This document shows, one piece after another, positions 9,676 through 24,518 of a stretch of DNA of 64,000 nucleotides. A program made the translations under genes and the position numbers. Source of the DNA: Pseudomonas sp. PA15(2017) (GTDB lineage Bacteria; Pseudomonadota; Gammaproteobacteria; Pseudomonadales; Pseudomonadaceae); NCBI RefSeq assembly GCF_001945395.1, contig NZ_MSXV01000010.1:1-64000 (forward strand), written 5' to 3'. Position 1 is the first letter of the stretch, and each line of letters starts with the position of its first letter. A model generated the notes under the pieces. That model saw only the letters and a list, made by a program, of their open reading frames with translations. It was not told the DNA's origin and ran no database searches.

Positions 9676-10044
9676 ATGATTCAGACTCAATCCATGCTCG
9701 ATGTGGCTGACAACAGCGGTGCACGTCGCGTCATGTGCATCAAGGTGTTGGGCGGTTCGCATCGTCGCTACGCCGGCATCGGCGACATCATCAAGGTCAC
9801 CGTCAAGGAAGCAATTCCGCGCGGCAAAGTGAAGAAAGGTCAGGTCATGACCGCAGTGGTCGTTCGTATTCGTCACGGCGTTCGCCGTGCCGACGGTTCG
9901 ATCATCCGCTTCGACGGCAACGCTGCTGTTCTGCTGAACAACAAGCAAGAGCCGATCGGTACCCGCATCTTCGGGCCAGTAACCCGTGAACTGCGTACCG
10001 AGAAGTTCATGAAGATCGTCTCGCTCGCCCCTGAAGTGCTTTAA
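9676..10044 (+). CDS. rplN: 50S ribosomal protein L14
   Basis: A 122-aa protein at intersubunit bridge B5 and the binding surface of the silencing factor RsfS. It begins [17 protein letters not shown]. It opens the spc-type group of genes, with no separate promoter that I can see. Confidence 0.97.
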   Translation: MIQTQSMLDVADNSGARRVMCIKVLGGSHRRYAGIGDIIKVTVKEAIPRGKVKKGQVMTAVVVRIRHGVRRADGSIIRFDGNAAVLLNNKQEPIGTRIFGPVTRELRTEKFMKIVSLAPEVL

Positions 10045-10055
10045 GGAGATCCGAC

Positions 10056-10370
10056 ATGCAAAAGATTCGTCGTGACGACGAGATCATCGTGATCGCCGGC
10101 AAAGACAAAGGTAAGCGCGGTAAGGTGCTCAAGGTTCTCGCTGACGACCGTCTGGTCGTCGGTGGCATCAACCTGGTCAAGCGTCATACCAAGCCGAACC
10201 CGATGTCGGGCGTTCAAGGCGGTATCGTCGAGAAAGAAGCGCCACTGCACGCTTCCAACGTTGCCATTTTCAACGGCGAAACCAACAAGGCTGATCGCGT
10301 TGGTTTCAAAGTCGAAGACGGCAAGAAAATTCGTGTCTTCAAGTCCACCCAGAAGCCGGTTGGCGCTTGA
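10056..10370 (+). CDS. rplX: 50S ribosomal protein L24
   Basis: A 104-aa assembly-initiating protein with an N-terminal KOW motif ([17 protein letters not shown]). AAGGAG precedes the start. Confidence 0.97.
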   Translation: MQKIRRDDEIIVIAGKDKGKRGKVLKVLADDRLVVGGINLVKRHTKPNPMSGVQGGIVEKEAPLHASNVAIFNGETNKADRVGFKVEDGKKIRVFKSTQKPVGA

Positions 10371-10389
10371 GAATCATAGGTAAAACACC

Positions 10390-10929
10390 ATGGCACGACT
10401 GAAAGAGATTTACCGGAAGGAAATCGCGCCCAAGCTGAAGGAAGAACTGAAGCTGGCGAACGTGATGGAAGTTCCGCGCATCACCAAGATCACCCTGAAC
10501 ATGGGCCTGGGCGAAGCGATCGGTGACAAGAAAGTCATCGAGAACGCCGTTGCCGACCTCGAGAAGATCACCGGTCAGAAAGTCGTTGTGACTCATGCCC
10601 GTAAGTCGATCGCAGGTTTCAAGGTTCGTGAAGGTTGGCCGATTGGCGTCAAGGTCACTCTGCGTCGCGAGCGTATGTACGAGTTCCTGGATCGTCTGCT
10701 GTCCATCTCCCTGCCGCGCGTGCGTGACTTCCGCGGCCTGAATGCCAAATCCTTCGACGGCCGCGGCAACTACAGCATGGGCGTGAAAGAGCAGATCATC
10801 TTCCCGGAAATCGATTACGACAAGATCGATGCGCTGCGTGGTCTGGACATCACCCTGACCACCACTGCCCGTACGGATGATGAAGGTCGCGCTCTGCTGC
10901 GTGCTTTCAAATTCCCGTTCCGCAACTGA
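10390..10929 (+). CDS. rplE: 50S ribosomal protein L5
   Basis: A 179-aa protein of the central protuberance that binds 5S rRNA and contacts the P-site tRNA and S13. It begins [16 protein letters not shown]. Full length. Confidence 0.97.
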   Translation: MARLKEIYRKEIAPKLKEELKLANVMEVPRITKITLNMGLGEAIGDKKVIENAVADLEKITGQKVVVTHARKSIAGFKVREGWPIGVKVTLRRERMYEFLDRLLSISLPRVRDFRGLNAKSFDGRGNYSMGVKEQIIFPEIDYDKIDALRGLDITLTTTARTDDEGRALLRAFKFPFRN

Positions 10930-10942
10930 TTGGAGTAGGAAC

Positions 10943-11248
10943 ATGGCCAAGACGAGCATGAAAAACCGCGAGCTGAAGCGTCAGCGCACGGTTGCCAAGT
11001 ACGCCAAAAAGCGTGCCGAGCTGAAAGCCATCATCGTGGATCAGAACGCAACTCCAGAAGCACGTTGGGAAGCCAGCGTCGCCCTGCAGAAGCAGCCACG
11101 TGATGCCAGCGCTTCGCGCCTGCGCAACCGCTGCCGCATCACCGGCCGTCCGCACGGTGTATTCCGTAAGTTCGGTCTGTCGCGTATCAAACTGCGTGAA
11201 GCAGCCATGCGCGGCGACGTACCAGGTCTGGTCAAAGCCAGCTGGTAA
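10943..11248 (+). CDS. rpsN: 30S ribosomal protein S14 (zinc-free form)
   Basis: A 101-aa head protein beginning [14 protein letters not shown]. It has a single cysteine (NRCRITGR), so it is the long C-minus type without a zinc ribbon. The next operon gene does not follow directly: two hairpins and a promoter intervene before rpsH. Confidence 0.97.
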   Translation: MAKTSMKNRELKRQRTVAKYAKKRAELKAIIVDQNATPEARWEASVALQKQPRDASASRLRNRCRITGRPHGVFRKFGLSRIKLREAAMRGDVPGLVKASW

Positions 11249-11261
11249 GCCGACGCGGCAA

Positions 11262-11283
11262 ACGCCGGAGCTAGCTCCGGCGT
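11262..11283 (+). terminator. Perfect palindrome after rpsN
   Basis: An 11-bp perfect inverted repeat (acgccggagct/agctccggcgt) with no loop bases and no T run. Alone it is a pause or processing hairpin rather than a textbook terminator. Confidence 0.5.
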
Positions 11284-11293
11284 GCAAGCAATA

Positions 11294-11328
11294 TGAATCA
11301 AGCCCCTTTTGGGGCTTGATTCATTTTT
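11294..11328 (+). terminator. Strong intrinsic terminator inside the spc operon
   Basis: A 13-bp perfect stem (11294-11306 with 11311-11323), a TTTT loop, then five T. By form it should stop a large fraction of transcripts between rpsN and rpsH. The descending arm overlaps the -35 of the next promoter. Confidence 0.8.
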
Positions 11329-11344
11329 GATCAGTCTCTAGAAT
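11316..11344 (+). promoter_or_regulatory. Candidate sigma70 promoter for the rpsH-secY segment
   Basis: TTGATT at 11316-11321, a 17-bp spacer and TAGAAT at 11339-11344. The -35 lies within the terminator stem, so transcripts from upstream and initiation here share the same DNA. It would restart the second half of the spc operon. Confidence 0.65.
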
Positions 11345-11432
11345 GTCCGGCTCGCCTGAGCCCGGATTTCCGTGAGTTCTGGTGATTCTTAGCCGAGAGG
11401 CTAATTCTTTTTGTATCAGGAGCGTCTAGCCC

Positions 11433-11825
11433 ATGAGTATGCAGGACCCGTTAGCGGACATGCTAACTCGTATCCGTAATGCCCAGATGGCTGAAAAGTC
11501 CGTCGTAAGCATGCCTTCTTCTACCCTGAAGGTGGCTGTAGCCAAAGTTCTGAAAGACGAAGGTTATATTGCGGGTTATCAGATCAGCGGCGAAGCAAAG
11601 CCGCAGCTGTCCATCGAGCTGAAGTACTTCGAAGGCCGTCCGGTCATCGAAGAAGTCAAGCGCGTCAGCCGTCCCGGCCTTCGCCAGTACAAATCCGTCG
11701 ATGATCTGCCGAAAGTTCGCGGCGGTCTCGGTGTTTCCATCGTCTCCACCAACAAGGGTGTGATGACGGACCGCGCTGCGCGCGCTGCCGGTGTCGGCGG
11801 CGAAGTGCTTTGCACTGTGTTCTAA
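11433..11825 (+). CDS. rpsH: 30S ribosomal protein S8
   Basis: A 130-aa central-domain 16S rRNA binder. In E. coli S8 represses spc-operon translation at rplE. It begins [18 protein letters not shown], with CAGGAG upstream. It is preceded by a 184-nt non-coding gap, unusual within this operon. Confidence 0.97.
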   Translation: MSMQDPLADMLTRIRNAQMAEKSVVSMPSSTLKVAVAKVLKDEGYIAGYQISGEAKPQLSIELKYFEGRPVIEEVKRVSRPGLRQYKSVDDLPKVRGGLGVSIVSTNKGVMTDRAARAAGVGGEVLCTVF

Positions 11826-11837
11826 GGGGGGATAAGC

Positions 11838-12371
11838 ATGTCTCGCGTTGCTAAGAACCCCGTCAAGCTGCCTGCTGGTGTAGAGATCAAACTCGCCGGT
11901 CAGCAGCTTTCGGTGAAGGGTGCCAAGGGCACTCTGGAACTGAACGTTCACTCGTCCGTTGAAGTGCTGCAGGAATCCGGTGAGCTGCGTTTCGCTGCTC
12001 GCAACGGCGACCAGCAGACTCGTGCGATGGCCGGTACTACCCGCGCTCTGGTCAACAACATGGTCATCGGCGTAAGCCAAGGCTTCGAGCGCAAGCTCCA
12101 GCTGATCGGTGTTGGTTACAAGGCGCAGGCCAAGGGTCAGGTGCTGAACCTGGCGTTGGGCTTCTCTCACCCTATCGACTACCAACTGCCGGAAGGCGTT
12201 GTGGCCGAAACCCCGAACCAGACCGAGATCCTGATCAAGGGTGTCGACAAGCAGCTGGTTGGTCAGGTTGCCGCGGAGATTCGTGACTTCCGCCGTCCTG
12301 AACCTTACAAGGGCAAAGGTGTTCGTTACGCTGACGAAGTCGTCCGCCGTAAAGAAGCCAAGAAGAAGTAA
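11838..12371 (+). CDS. rplF: 50S ribosomal protein L6
   Basis: A 177-aa protein near the GTPase-associated centre, built of two similar alpha/beta domains. It ends with the typical basic PYKGKGVRY...RRKEAKKK tail. AAGGGGGGAT precedes the start. Confidence 0.97.
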   Translation: MSRVAKNPVKLPAGVEIKLAGQQLSVKGAKGTLELNVHSSVEVLQESGELRFAARNGDQQTRAMAGTTRALVNNMVIGVSQGFERKLQLIGVGYKAQAKGQVLNLALGFSHPIDYQLPEGVVAETPNQTEILIKGVDKQLVGQVAAEIRDFRRPEPYKGKGVRYADEVVRRKEAKKK

Positions 12372-12382
12372 GGGGCTAGGAA

Positions 12383-12733
12383 ATGACCGACAAAAAAGTT
12401 ACTCGTCTGCGTCGCGCTCGCAAAGCACGCCTGAAAATGCACGAGCTCGAAGCCGTGCGTCTGTGCGTGTACCGCTCTTCGCAGCACATCTATGCCCAGG
12501 TCATCTCGGCCGACGGCAGCAAGGTTCTGGCCAGCGCCTCTACCTTGGACAAAGCACTGCGTGACGGCGCCACCGGCAACGTCGACGCGGCCAAGAAAGT
12601 TGGTGAGCTGGTTGCCGAGCGTGCGAAAGCCGCTGGTGTGACCCAGGTTGCATTCGACCGTTCTGGCTTCAAGTACCACGGCCGCGTCAAGGCGCTGGCT
12701 GATGCTGCTCGTGAAGGCGGGCTGGAGTTCTAA
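12383..12733 (+). CDS. rplR: 50S ribosomal protein L18
   Basis: A 116-aa 5S rRNA-binding protein. It begins [18 protein letters not shown] and ends in GGLEF, the family C-terminus. It is 3 nt from rpsE. Confidence 0.97.
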   Translation: MTDKKVTRLRRARKARLKMHELEAVRLCVYRSSQHIYAQVISADGSKVLASASTLDKALRDGATGNVDAAKKVGELVAERAKAAGVTQVAFDRSGFKYHGRVKALADAAREGGLEF

Positions 12734-12736
12734 GTT

Positions 12737-13237
12737 ATGGCAAATAACGACCAAAAGCGCGACGAAGGCTATATCGAGAAGCTGGTTCAGGTGAACCGCG
12801 TTGCCAAGACCGTTAAAGGCGGCCGTATCTTCACCTTCACCGCGCTGACCGTGGTAGGTGATGGTAAGGGCCGTGTAGGTTTCGGCCGTGGCAAATCCCG
12901 TGAAGTACCGGCTGCCATCCAGAAGGCGATGGAAGCTGCTCGTCGCAACATGATCCAAGTTGATCTGAACGGCACCACCCTGCAGTACGCCATGAAGTCC
13001 GCCCACGGCGCTTCGAAGGTTTACATGCAGCCTGCTTCCGAAGGTACCGGCATCATCGCTGGTGGCGCCATGCGTGCCGTCCTGGAAGTCGCTGGTGTTC
13101 AGAACGTTCTGGCCAAGTGCTACGGCTCTACCAACCCCGTGAACGTGGTTCATGCCACTTTCAAAGGTCTGAAGGCTATGCAGTCTCCGGATTCGGTTGC
13201 AGCCAAGCGTGGCAAGAGTGTCGAGGAGATTCTCTAA
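12737..13237 (+). CDS. rpsE: 30S ribosomal protein S5
   Basis: A 166-aa decoding-fidelity protein with an N-terminal dsRBD-like domain and the [12 protein letters not shown] loop where spectinomycin resistance arises in E. coli. The loop looks wild-type. Full length. Confidence 0.97.
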   Translation: MANNDQKRDEGYIEKLVQVNRVAKTVKGGRIFTFTALTVVGDGKGRVGFGRGKSREVPAAIQKAMEAARRNMIQVDLNGTTLQYAMKSAHGASKVYMQPASEGTGIIAGGAMRAVLEVAGVQNVLAKCYGSTNPVNVVHATFKGLKAMQSPDSVAAKRGKSVEEIL

Positions 13238-13239
13238 CC

Positions 13240-13419
13240 ATGGCTAACACCGTCAAAGTGACTCTGATCAAGAGCACCAATGGCCGTCTGGCCAATCACA
13301 AAGCCTGCGTCAAAGGCCTCGGCCTGCGTCGCATCAATCATACCGTCGAAGTTCTGGATACTCCGGAAAACCGCGGCATGATCAACAAGGCTTATTACCT
13401 TCTCCGTGTGGAGGGTTGA
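13240..13419 (+). CDS. rpmD: 50S ribosomal protein L30
   Basis: A 59-aa protein starting [12 protein letters not shown] at 13240, 2 nt after rpsE. An in-frame start at 13117 lies inside rpsE and is rejected. The [11 protein letters not shown] signature is present. Confidence 0.96.
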   Translation: MANTVKVTLIKSTNGRLANHKACVKGLGLRRINHTVEVLDTPENRGMINKAYYLLRVEG

Positions 13420-13422
13420 TCC

Positions 13423-13857
13423 ATGTACCTGAACGATTTGAGTCCAGCGCCGGGTTCCCGTCGCGAGAAGCACCGTCCGGGCCGTGGTATCGGTAGTGGT
13501 TTGGGCAAGACCGGTGGCCGTGGTCACAAAGGTCAGACCTCCCGCTCCGGTGGCACCATTGCTCCGGGTTTCGAAGGCGGCCAGCAGCCTCTGCACCGTC
13601 GTCTTCCCAAGTTCGGTTTCGTGTCTCTGAAGGCTATGGATCGCGCGCAAGTGCGTACTTCCGAGCTGAACAAGATCGAAGGCGACGTAGTTACTCTGCA
13701 GGCGCTGAAGGATGCCAACCTGATTAATCAAAACGTACAGCGTGTGAAAGTCATGCTGTCCGGTGAGATTACTCGTGCGGTCACCCTCAAAGGTATCGCC
13801 GCCACCAAAGGTGCGCGTGCGGCTATCGAAGCAGCTGGCGGTAAGTTCGAGGAATAA
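13423..13857 (+). CDS. rplO: 50S ribosomal protein L15
   Basis: A 144-aa protein with the glycine-rich N-terminal extension ([19 protein letters not shown]) that threads into 23S rRNA. It is immediately followed by secY, with no gap between stop and start. Confidence 0.97.
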   Translation: MYLNDLSPAPGSRREKHRPGRGIGSGLGKTGGRGHKGQTSRSGGTIAPGFEGGQQPLHRRLPKFGFVSLKAMDRAQVRTSELNKIEGDVVTLQALKDANLINQNVQRVKVMLSGEITRAVTLKGIAATKGARAAIEAAGGKFEE

Positions 13858-15186
13858 ATGGCTAAGCAAGGTGCTCTCTCTGCTCTGGCTGGTGGCGGGT
13901 TGTCCGAACTCTGGGCTCGTCTGCGCTTTCTGTTCATGGCGATCATCGTCTATCGAATCGGCGCGCATATCCCAGTTCCCGGTATAAACCCTGACCGTCT
14001 GGCCGATCTGTTTCGACAGAATGAGGGGACCATTCTTAGCTTGTTCAACATGTTTTCCGGCGGCGCGCTGGAGCGGATGAGCATCTTTGCACTGGGGATC
14101 ATGCCGTACATCTCGGCATCGATCATCATGCAGCTGATGACCGCCGTCAGCCCGCAGCTGGAGCAGTTGAAGAAGGAAGGTGAGGCTGGTCGTCGCAAGA
14201 TCAGCCAGTACACCCGCTACGGCACCTTGGTTCTGGCTTTCGTCCAGGCTATCGGCATGTCCGTTGGTCTGGCGAGCCAGGGCGTAGCGTTCTCGGTCGA
14301 TTTCGGCTTCCACTTCGTCGCAGTCACCACGTTCGTGGCGGGTGCGATGTTCATGATGTGGCTGGGCGAGCAGATCACCGAGCGCGGTGTTGGCAACGGT
14401 ATTTCGATGCTGATTTTTGCGGGCATCGTAGCCGGTCTGCCGTCGGCGATCGGGCAGTCTTTCGAGTCTGCACGTCAGGGCGATATCAACATCTTCGCTC
14501 TCATCGCCATCGGTTTGCTGGCAGTAGCGATCATCGGTTTCGTGGTGTTCATTGAGCGTGGCCAGCGTCGCATCGCGGTGCACTACGCCAAGCGTCAGCA
14601 GGGCCGCAAGGTCTTCGCTGCGCAGACCAGCCACCTGCCGTTGAAGGTGAACATGGCGGGCGTAATCCCGGCCATCTTCGCCAGCAGCCTTCTGTTGTTC
14701 CCGGCCTCGCTGGGTGCCTGGTTTGGTCAGTCCGAAGGTATGGGCTGGCTGCAGGATATTTCACAGGCTATCGCTCCTGGTCAGCCGTTGAACATTTTGC
14801 TGTTTAGTGCAGGGATCATTTTCTTCTGCTTCTTCTATACAGCGCTGATGTTCAACCCGAAAGACGTAGCGGAAAACCTGAAGAAGTCCGGTGCCTTTAT
14901 TCCGGGTATCCGTCCCGGTGAGCAGTCCGCACGCTATATCGATGGCGTTCTGACTCGCTTGACCATGTTCGGTGCTCTGTACATGACGGCCGTATGCTTG
15001 TTGCCCCAGTTCCTGGTGGTGGCGGCCAACGTACCGTTCTACCTTGGCGGGACCTCGTTGCTGATCGTGGTGGTGGTTGTGATGGACTTCATGTCGCAAG
15101 TACAATCGCACCTCGTTTCGCACCAGTACGAATCCCTGATGAAGAAAGCCAACCTGAAGGGCTACGGCAGCGGCATGCTCCGCTGA
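13858..15186 (+). CDS. secY: Preprotein translocase subunit SecY
   Basis: A 442-aa inner-membrane channel protein with ten predicted membrane helices. It translocates secretory proteins with SecE, SecG and SecA. The IPVPGIN and [10 protein letters not shown] signatures are present. The start codon abuts the rplO stop. Its partner secE is not in the window, being among the genes missing at the tuf junction. Confidence 0.98.
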
Positions 15187-15214
15187 AGTGTCCATAAGGT
15201 TCGAGGAGTTGGTG

Positions 15215-15331
15215 ATGAAAGTTCGTGCATCGGTGAAAAAGCTGTGCCGCAACTGCAAAATTATTCGCCGTGAAGGTGTAGTGCGAGTGATTTGCAGCGC
15301 GGAACCGCGTCACAAACAGCGCCAAGGCTGA
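15215..15331 (+). CDS. rpmJ: 50S ribosomal protein L36 (zinc form)
   Basis: A 38-aa protein, [15 protein letters not shown] to KQRQG. C11, C14, C27 and H33 form the zinc site of the C-plus form, so a zinc-free paralogue elsewhere under Zur control would be expected. CGAGGAG precedes the ATG. It is the last gene of the spc segment. Confidence 0.97.
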
Positions 15332-15350
15332 ATGTGATCGACGCTATAAG

Positions 15351-15390
15351 CCCGGCAGCTAGTGCGCTGCCGGGTTGATTATTTGTTTTT
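15351..15390 (+). terminator. Hairpin after rpmJ
   Basis: An 8-bp stem (cccggcag 15351-15358, ctgccggg 15367-15374) followed by TTGATTATTTGTTTTT. It probably terminates or attenuates the spc transcript before the alpha operon. Confidence 0.65.
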
Positions 15391-15462
15391 ACAGCGATAA
15401 TATCTCGCGCCCCATTTCTTGGCTTCCGGGGCGTAGGTAGCTGTCAATTGGAGTTCCACTGA

Positions 15463-15819
15463 ATGGCCCGTATTGCAGGCGTTAACATTCCGGATAACAA
15501 GCACGCTGTTATCTCGCTGACCTACATCTTTGGTGTTGGTCGCACTACTGCACAGAAGATCTGTGCCGCTACCGGTATTAATCCGGCAGCAAAGATCAAG
15601 GATCTCTCTGACGAGCAGATCGAGCAGCTGCGTGGTGAAGTCGCCAAGGTGAATACCGAGGGTGATCTGCGCCGTGAAGTGAACATGAAAATCAAACGCT
15701 TGATGGATCTGGGTTGCTACCGCGGCCTGCGTCATCGTAAAGGTCTGCCGGTTCGCGGTCAGCGCACCAAGACCAACGCACGCACCCGTAAGGGCCCGCG
15801 TAAGCCGATCCGCAAGTAA
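15463..15819 (+). CDS. rpsM: 30S ribosomal protein S13
   Basis: A 118-aa head protein contacting the P-site tRNA through its basic C-terminal tail (GPRKPIRK) and L5 across bridge B1b. It is the first gene of the alpha operon. It begins [15 protein letters not shown]. Confidence 0.97.
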   Translation: MARIAGVNIPDNKHAVISLTYIFGVGRTTAQKICAATGINPAAKIKDLSDEQIEQLRGEVAKVNTEGDLRREVNMKIKRLMDLGCYRGLRHRKGLPVRGQRTKTNARTRKGPRKPIRK

Positions 15820-15849
15820 TCGCGTTCGCGAATCGACAGGAATTTAGTC

Positions 15850-16239
15850 ATGGCAAAACCTGCTGCTCGTACTCGTAAGAAAGTCAAAAAGACGGTGGTT
15901 GATGGCATCGCCCACATCCACGCTTCTTTCAACAACACCATCGTGACCATTACCGACCGTCAAGGTAACGCCCTGTCCTGGGCTACTTCCGGTGGCTCGG
16001 GTTTCCGCGGTTCTCGCAAGTCCACCCCGTTCGCTGCCCAGGTGGCTGCTGAGCGTGCTGGTCAAGCTGCGCTGGAATACGGCCTGAAGAACCTCGACGT
16101 CAACGTCAAGGGCCCAGGTCCGGGTCGTGAGTCCGCTGTCCGTGCTCTTAACGGCTGCGGTTACAAGATCGCCAGCATCACCGATGTGACGCCAATCCCG
16201 CATAACGGGTGCCGTCCTTCGAAGAAGCGTCGCGTGTAA
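15850..16239 (+). CDS. rpsK: 30S ribosomal protein S11
   Basis: A 129-aa platform protein near the Shine-Dalgarno helix. It carries [10 protein letters not shown] and ends in the usual [19 protein letters not shown] precedes the start. Confidence 0.97.
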   Translation: MAKPAARTRKKVKKTVVDGIAHIHASFNNTIVTITDRQGNALSWATSGGSGFRGSRKSTPFAAQVAAERAGQAALEYGLKNLDVNVKGPGPGRESAVRALNGCGYKIASITDVTPIPHNGCRPSKKRRV

Positions 16240-16256
16240 TCAGGAGACAGTGAGAA

Positions 16257-16877
16257 ATGGCTCGTTACATTGGTCCCAAATGCAAACTGTCTCGTCGTGA
16301 AGGCACTGATCTGTTCCTGAAGAGTGGCGTCCGCGCTCTGGAATCGAAGTGCAACATCGAAGCAGCCCCAGGTATCCACGGTCAGCGCCGTGGCCGTCAG
16401 TCCGACTACGGCACCCAGCTGCGTGAGAAGCAAAAAGTTCGTCGTATCTACGGTGTACTGGAGCGTCAGTTCAGCGGTTACTACAAGCAGGCAGCCAGCC
16501 AGAAAGGCGCTACCGGCGAAAACCTGCTGCAACTGCTCGAGTGCCGTCTGGATAACGTCGTTTACCGTATGGGTTTCGGCGCTACGCGTGCCGAGTCCCG
16601 TCAGCTGGTTTCGCACAAAGCGATCAGCGTGAACGGCAAGACTGTCAACGTACCGTCCTACCAGGTCAAAGCTGGTGACGTGGTTGCAGTTCGCGAGAAG
16701 TCGAAGAATCAGCTGCGCATCGTTCAGGCTCTTGAGCTGTGTGCTCAGCGTGGCCGTGTTGAGTGGGTAGATGTAGACACCGAGAAGAAATCCGGCGTGT
16801 TCAAAAGCGTTCCGATTCGTGGTGATCTCTCCGCTGACATCAACGAGAGCCTGATTGTCGAGCTCTACTCCAAGTAA
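16257..16877 (+). CDS. rpsD: 30S ribosomal protein S4
   Basis: A 206-aa 16S-assembly and fidelity protein with a C-terminal S4 RNA-binding domain ([20 protein letters not shown]). In E. coli it represses the alpha operon. It ends LIVELYSK. Confidence 0.98.
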   Translation: MARYIGPKCKLSRREGTDLFLKSGVRALESKCNIEAAPGIHGQRRGRQSDYGTQLREKQKVRRIYGVLERQFSGYYKQAASQKGATGENLLQLLECRLDNVVYRMGFGATRAESRQLVSHKAISVNGKTVNVPSYQVKAGDVVAVREKSKNQLRIVQALELCAQRGRVEWVDVDTEKKSGVFKSVPIRGDLSADINESLIVELYSK

Positions 16878-16899
16878 GGGCTAGAAAATAGGTGCATCC

Positions 16900-17901
16900 A
16901 TGCAGATTTCGGTAAATGAGTTCCTGACCCCCCGCCATATCGATGTGCAGGTGGTCAGTCAGACCCGCGCCAAGATCACTCTCGAGCCTCTCGAGCGTGG
17001 TTTCGGCCATACCCTGGGCAACGCGCTGCGTCGCATCCTGTTGTCCTCCATGCCTGGCTGTGCAGTAGTCGAGGCCGAGATTGACGGTGTACTCCATGAG
17101 TACAGCGCCATAGAAGGTGTTCAGGAAGACGTCATTGAAATCCTGCTCAACCTCAAAGGTCTGGCCATCAAACTGCACGGTCGAGACGAAGTTACACTGA
17201 CTCTGGCGAAGAAGGGCTCTGGCGTCGTAACCGCTGCCGACATTCAGCTGGATCATGATGTTGAAATCGTCAACGGCGACCACGTAATCGCCAATCTGGC
17301 CGCTAATGGCGCGCTGAACATGAAGCTCGTCGTAGCTCGTGGTCGCGGCTACGAGCCGGCCGATTCGCGCCAGAGCGATGAGGATGAAAGCCGCAGCATT
17401 GGTCGCTTGCAGCTCGACTCTTCCTTCAGCCCGGTGCGTCGTGTGTCTTACGTGGTGGAAAACGCTCGCGTCGAGCAGCGCACCAACTTGGACAAGCTGG
17501 TTATCGATCTCGAAACCAACGGTACCCTGGATCCTGAAGAGGCCATCCGTCGTGCCGCTACCATCCTGCAACAGCAGCTGGCTGCATTCGTTGACCTGAA
17601 GGGCGACAGCGAGCCGGTTGTTATCGAGCAGGAAGACGAGATCGACCCGATCCTGCTGCGTCCGGTTGATGACCTTGAACTGACCGTCCGTTCGGCCAAC
17701 TGCCTCAAGGCAGAGAACATCTACTACATTGGTGACCTGATCCAGCGCACCGAAGTAGAGCTGCTCAAAACGCCGAACTTGGGCAAGAAGTCCCTGACCG
17801 AAATCAAGGACGTTCTGGCTTCCCGTGGTCTGTCCCTCGGTATGCGCCTCGACAACTGGCCGCCGGCAAGTCTGAAGAAAGACGACAAGGCCACTGCCTG
17901 A
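16900..17901 (+). CDS. rpoA: RNA polymerase alpha subunit
   Basis: A 333-aa subunit: an N-terminal assembly domain (about 1-235), a linker, and a C-terminal domain (about 250-320, with [16 protein letters not shown]) that binds UP elements and activators. Full length and normal. rpoB and rpoC, its partners, are not in the window because of the tuf junction. Confidence 0.98.
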   Translation: MQISVNEFLTPRHIDVQVVSQTRAKITLEPLERGFGHTLGNALRRILLSSMPGCAVVEAEIDGVLHEYSAIEGVQEDVIEILLNLKGLAIKLHGRDEVTLTLAKKGSGVVTAADIQLDHDVEIVNGDHVIANLAANGALNMKLVVARGRGYEPADSRQSDEDESRSIGRLQLDSSFSPVRRVSYVVENARVEQRTNLDKLVIDLETNGTLDPEEAIRRAATILQQQLAAFVDLKGDSEPVVIEQEDEIDPILLRPVDDLELTVRSANCLKAENIYYIGDLIQRTEVELLKTPNLGKKSLTEIKDVLASRGLSLGMRLDNWPPASLKKDDKATA

Positions 17902-17944
17902 TCGTCATCATCACCGAACGTATAGTTTGGTAAGGAATTGAACC

Positions 17945-18331
17945 ATGCGTCATCGTAAAAGTGGCCGTCACCTCAGCCGCACCAGCGCTCACCGCAAGGC
18001 CATGTTTCAGAACATGGCGGTATCGCTGTTCGAGCATGAGCTGATCAAAACTACTCTGCCGAAAGCCAAGGAACTGCGCCGCGTTGCCGAGCCGCTGATC
18101 ACCCTGGCTAAGGAAGACAGCGTTGCTAACCGTCGTCTGGCTTTCGACCGTACGCGTTCGAAAGCTATCGTTGGCAAGCTGTTCAACGATCTGGGCAAGC
18201 GCTACGCCACCCGTCAGGGCGGTTACCTGCGCATCCTCAAGTGCGGCTTCCGCGCTGGCGACAATGCCCCGATGGCTTATGTTGAGCTGGTCGACCGTCC
18301 GGTCGGCGGCGCGGTAGAAGCTGCCGAGTAA
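17945..18331 (+). CDS. rplQ: 50S ribosomal protein L17
   Basis: A 128-aa tunnel-exit protein, [20 protein letters not shown]. It is the last gene of the alpha operon, followed by a terminator. AAGGAAT precedes the start. Confidence 0.97.
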   Translation: MRHRKSGRHLSRTSAHRKAMFQNMAVSLFEHELIKTTLPKAKELRRVAEPLITLAKEDSVANRRLAFDRTRSKAIVGKLFNDLGKRYATRQGGYLRILKCGFRAGDNAPMAYVELVDRPVGGAVEAAE

Positions 18332-18348
18332 GGCATCGTTGCAACAAG

Positions 18349-18372
18349 AACCGGGCTTAGGCCCGGTTTTTT
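18349..18372 (+). terminator. Intrinsic terminator of the alpha operon
   Basis: Stem aaccgggc (18349-18356) with gcccggtt (18361-18368), a 4-nt loop, ending in six T. A clean terminator separating rplQ from katG. Confidence 0.9.
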
Positions 18373-18383
18373 ATGTGTGCTTT

Positions 18384-18420
18384 TTAGTAAAAAACTATCG
18401 TGCTGAAAGTTCTTATTCAT
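18384..18420 (+). promoter_or_regulatory. Candidate OxyR operator upstream of katG
   Basis: Four tetrads at exactly 7-bp spacing: TTAG-N7-CTAT-N7-AAAG-N7-TCAT, against the OxyR consensus ATAG-N7-CTAT-N7-ATAG-N7-CTAT (12 of 16). Three of the four T/A positions preferred inside the outer spacers also match. It lies directly upstream of a promoter-like pair, the position of an activating OxyR site. Confidence 0.6.
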
Positions 18421-18449
18421 TTGTCGCCCCGCCTGTGCTCGTCGATACT
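18421..18449 (+). promoter_or_regulatory. katG: Candidate katG promoter
   Basis: TTGTCG at 18421-18426, a 17-bp spacer and GATACT at 18444-18449, each 4 of 6 to consensus. The -35 abuts the OxyR-like site, which fits a weak promoter that needs an activator. Confidence 0.5.
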
Positions 18450-18499
18450 CAAGGTTAATCCCGCCCAGTCGGGAACGATCAGGCCAGATAAGGAGATAG

Positions 18500-20794
<2,295 letters not shown>

Positions 20795-20800
20795 TCCATG

Positions 20801-20820
20801 GCCGGGCGCATGCGCCCGGC
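20801..20820. terminator. Perfect palindrome after katG
   Basis: A 10-bp perfect inverted repeat (gccgggcgca/tgcgcccggc) without a T run. It is probably the 3' stabilising or first terminating hairpin of katG mRNA. Confidence 0.5.
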
Positions 20821-20838
20821 TCGGTGAGCGGCTCAAGC

Positions 20839-20870
20839 CAACGCCTCCTTTCGGAGGCGTTGTGCTTTTT
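20839..20870 (+). terminator. Intrinsic terminator between katG and the ferritin gene
   Basis: A 10-bp stem (20839-20848 with 20853-20862), a TTTC loop, then TGCTTTTT. Strong by form. Confidence 0.85.
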
Positions 20871-20937
20871 GCTTGACCCCGACGGGTGATGGGCCGAGCA
20901 TTCACCTATTCCATTCGCTGCACCAAGGATTCCGCGC

Positions 20938-21402
20938 ATGAAGGGCCACATCGAAGTCATCGACTACCTCAAAATCCTGCTCAAAGGGGAGCTGGCCGCG
21001 CGCGATCAGTATTTCATCCACTCGCGTCAGTACGAAGACTGGGGCTTCAGCAAGCTCTACGAACGCATCAACCACGAGATGGAGGAGGAGACCCAGCACG
21101 CCGATGCCCTGCTCAAGCGGATTCTGTTCCTGGAAGGCGTTCCGGACATGGTGCCGGATGCCTTCACCTTCGGGCAGACCGTGCCGGATGCCCTGAAACT
21201 GGATCTGGCTCTCGAGTATCAAGTGCGTGCGGCCCTGAGCAAGGGCATCGAACTGTGCGAGCGCCATCAGGATTATCAGACCCGCGATATCCTGCTGCTG
21301 CAACTCAAGGATACCGAGGAAGACCATGCTTACTGGCTGGAGATCCAGCTGCAGCTGATCGACAAGCTGGGCCTGGAGAAATACCTGCAGAGCCAGATGT
21401 AA
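20938..21402 (+). CDS. bfr: Bacterioferritin-family ferritin lacking the haem-ligand Met (FtnA/BfrA type)
   Basis: A 154-aa four-helix iron-storage subunit. The di-iron ferroxidase ligands E18, E51, H54, E93, E127 and H130 are present. Position 52, the axial haem-ligand methionine of E. coli Bfr, is threonine here (EETQHAD), so the subunit probably does not bind haem by itself. P. aeruginosa has the same kind of protein in this position, next to its catalase, where it works with a haem-binding Bfr subunit. It is convergent with uvrA. Confidence 0.92.
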   Translation: MKGHIEVIDYLKILLKGELAARDQYFIHSRQYEDWGFSKLYERINHEMEEETQHADALLKRILFLEGVPDMVPDAFTFGQTVPDALKLDLALEYQVRAALSKGIELCERHQDYQTRDILLLQLKDTEEDHAYWLEIQLQLIDKLGLEKYLQSQM

Positions 21403-21408
21403 GGCGCT

Positions 21409-21496
21409 GGCTACAGGCTCTGGGTCTCAGGCTGCAGGCCGTCTATGCTCAGCCTGTAGCCTGTAGCCTGTAGCCTGTAGCCTGTAGCCTGTAGCC

Positions 21497-21497
<1 letters not shown>
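21409..21497. repeat. Tandem AGCCTGT repeat with an inverted partner
   Basis: Six full copies plus five bases of the 7-bp unit AGCCTGT fill 21451-21497 and end at the first base of the uvrA stop codon. The inverse of the unit (ggctacaggct) occurs at 21409-21419, so a hairpin can form with any of the copies. The copy number is a likely slippage polymorphism. It lies between the convergent bfr and uvrA genes. Confidence 0.9.
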
Positions 21498-24331
<2,834 letters not shown>

Positions 24332-24518
24332 AAGGAACCTCTAAGCTGACTGGGTTTTCGTCGCTGTCTTTACCGGAGGCCCTTGTCACAGCCTCGCTTG
24401 GCGGGCGAATAAACCGCCGAGTATACGGGCGGCAACAAGCGTGCGGCAAAGCGCCGCTGCTGTGCCAGTAGGGTTTTGACTGGTAGAATCGCCGGCTTGT
24501 TTCAACAGGTTATCGACG

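Noticed and set aside
13234..14634. 466-aa antisense frame across rplO/secY
   Set aside because: Opposite-strand shadow of highly biased ribosomal and secY codons; low-complexity His/Gln/Thr-rich translation.
24332..24518. LexA/SOS box before uvrA
   Set aside because: I searched for CTG-N10-CAG and found none in the divergent region; the nearby CTG and CAG are wrongly spaced.
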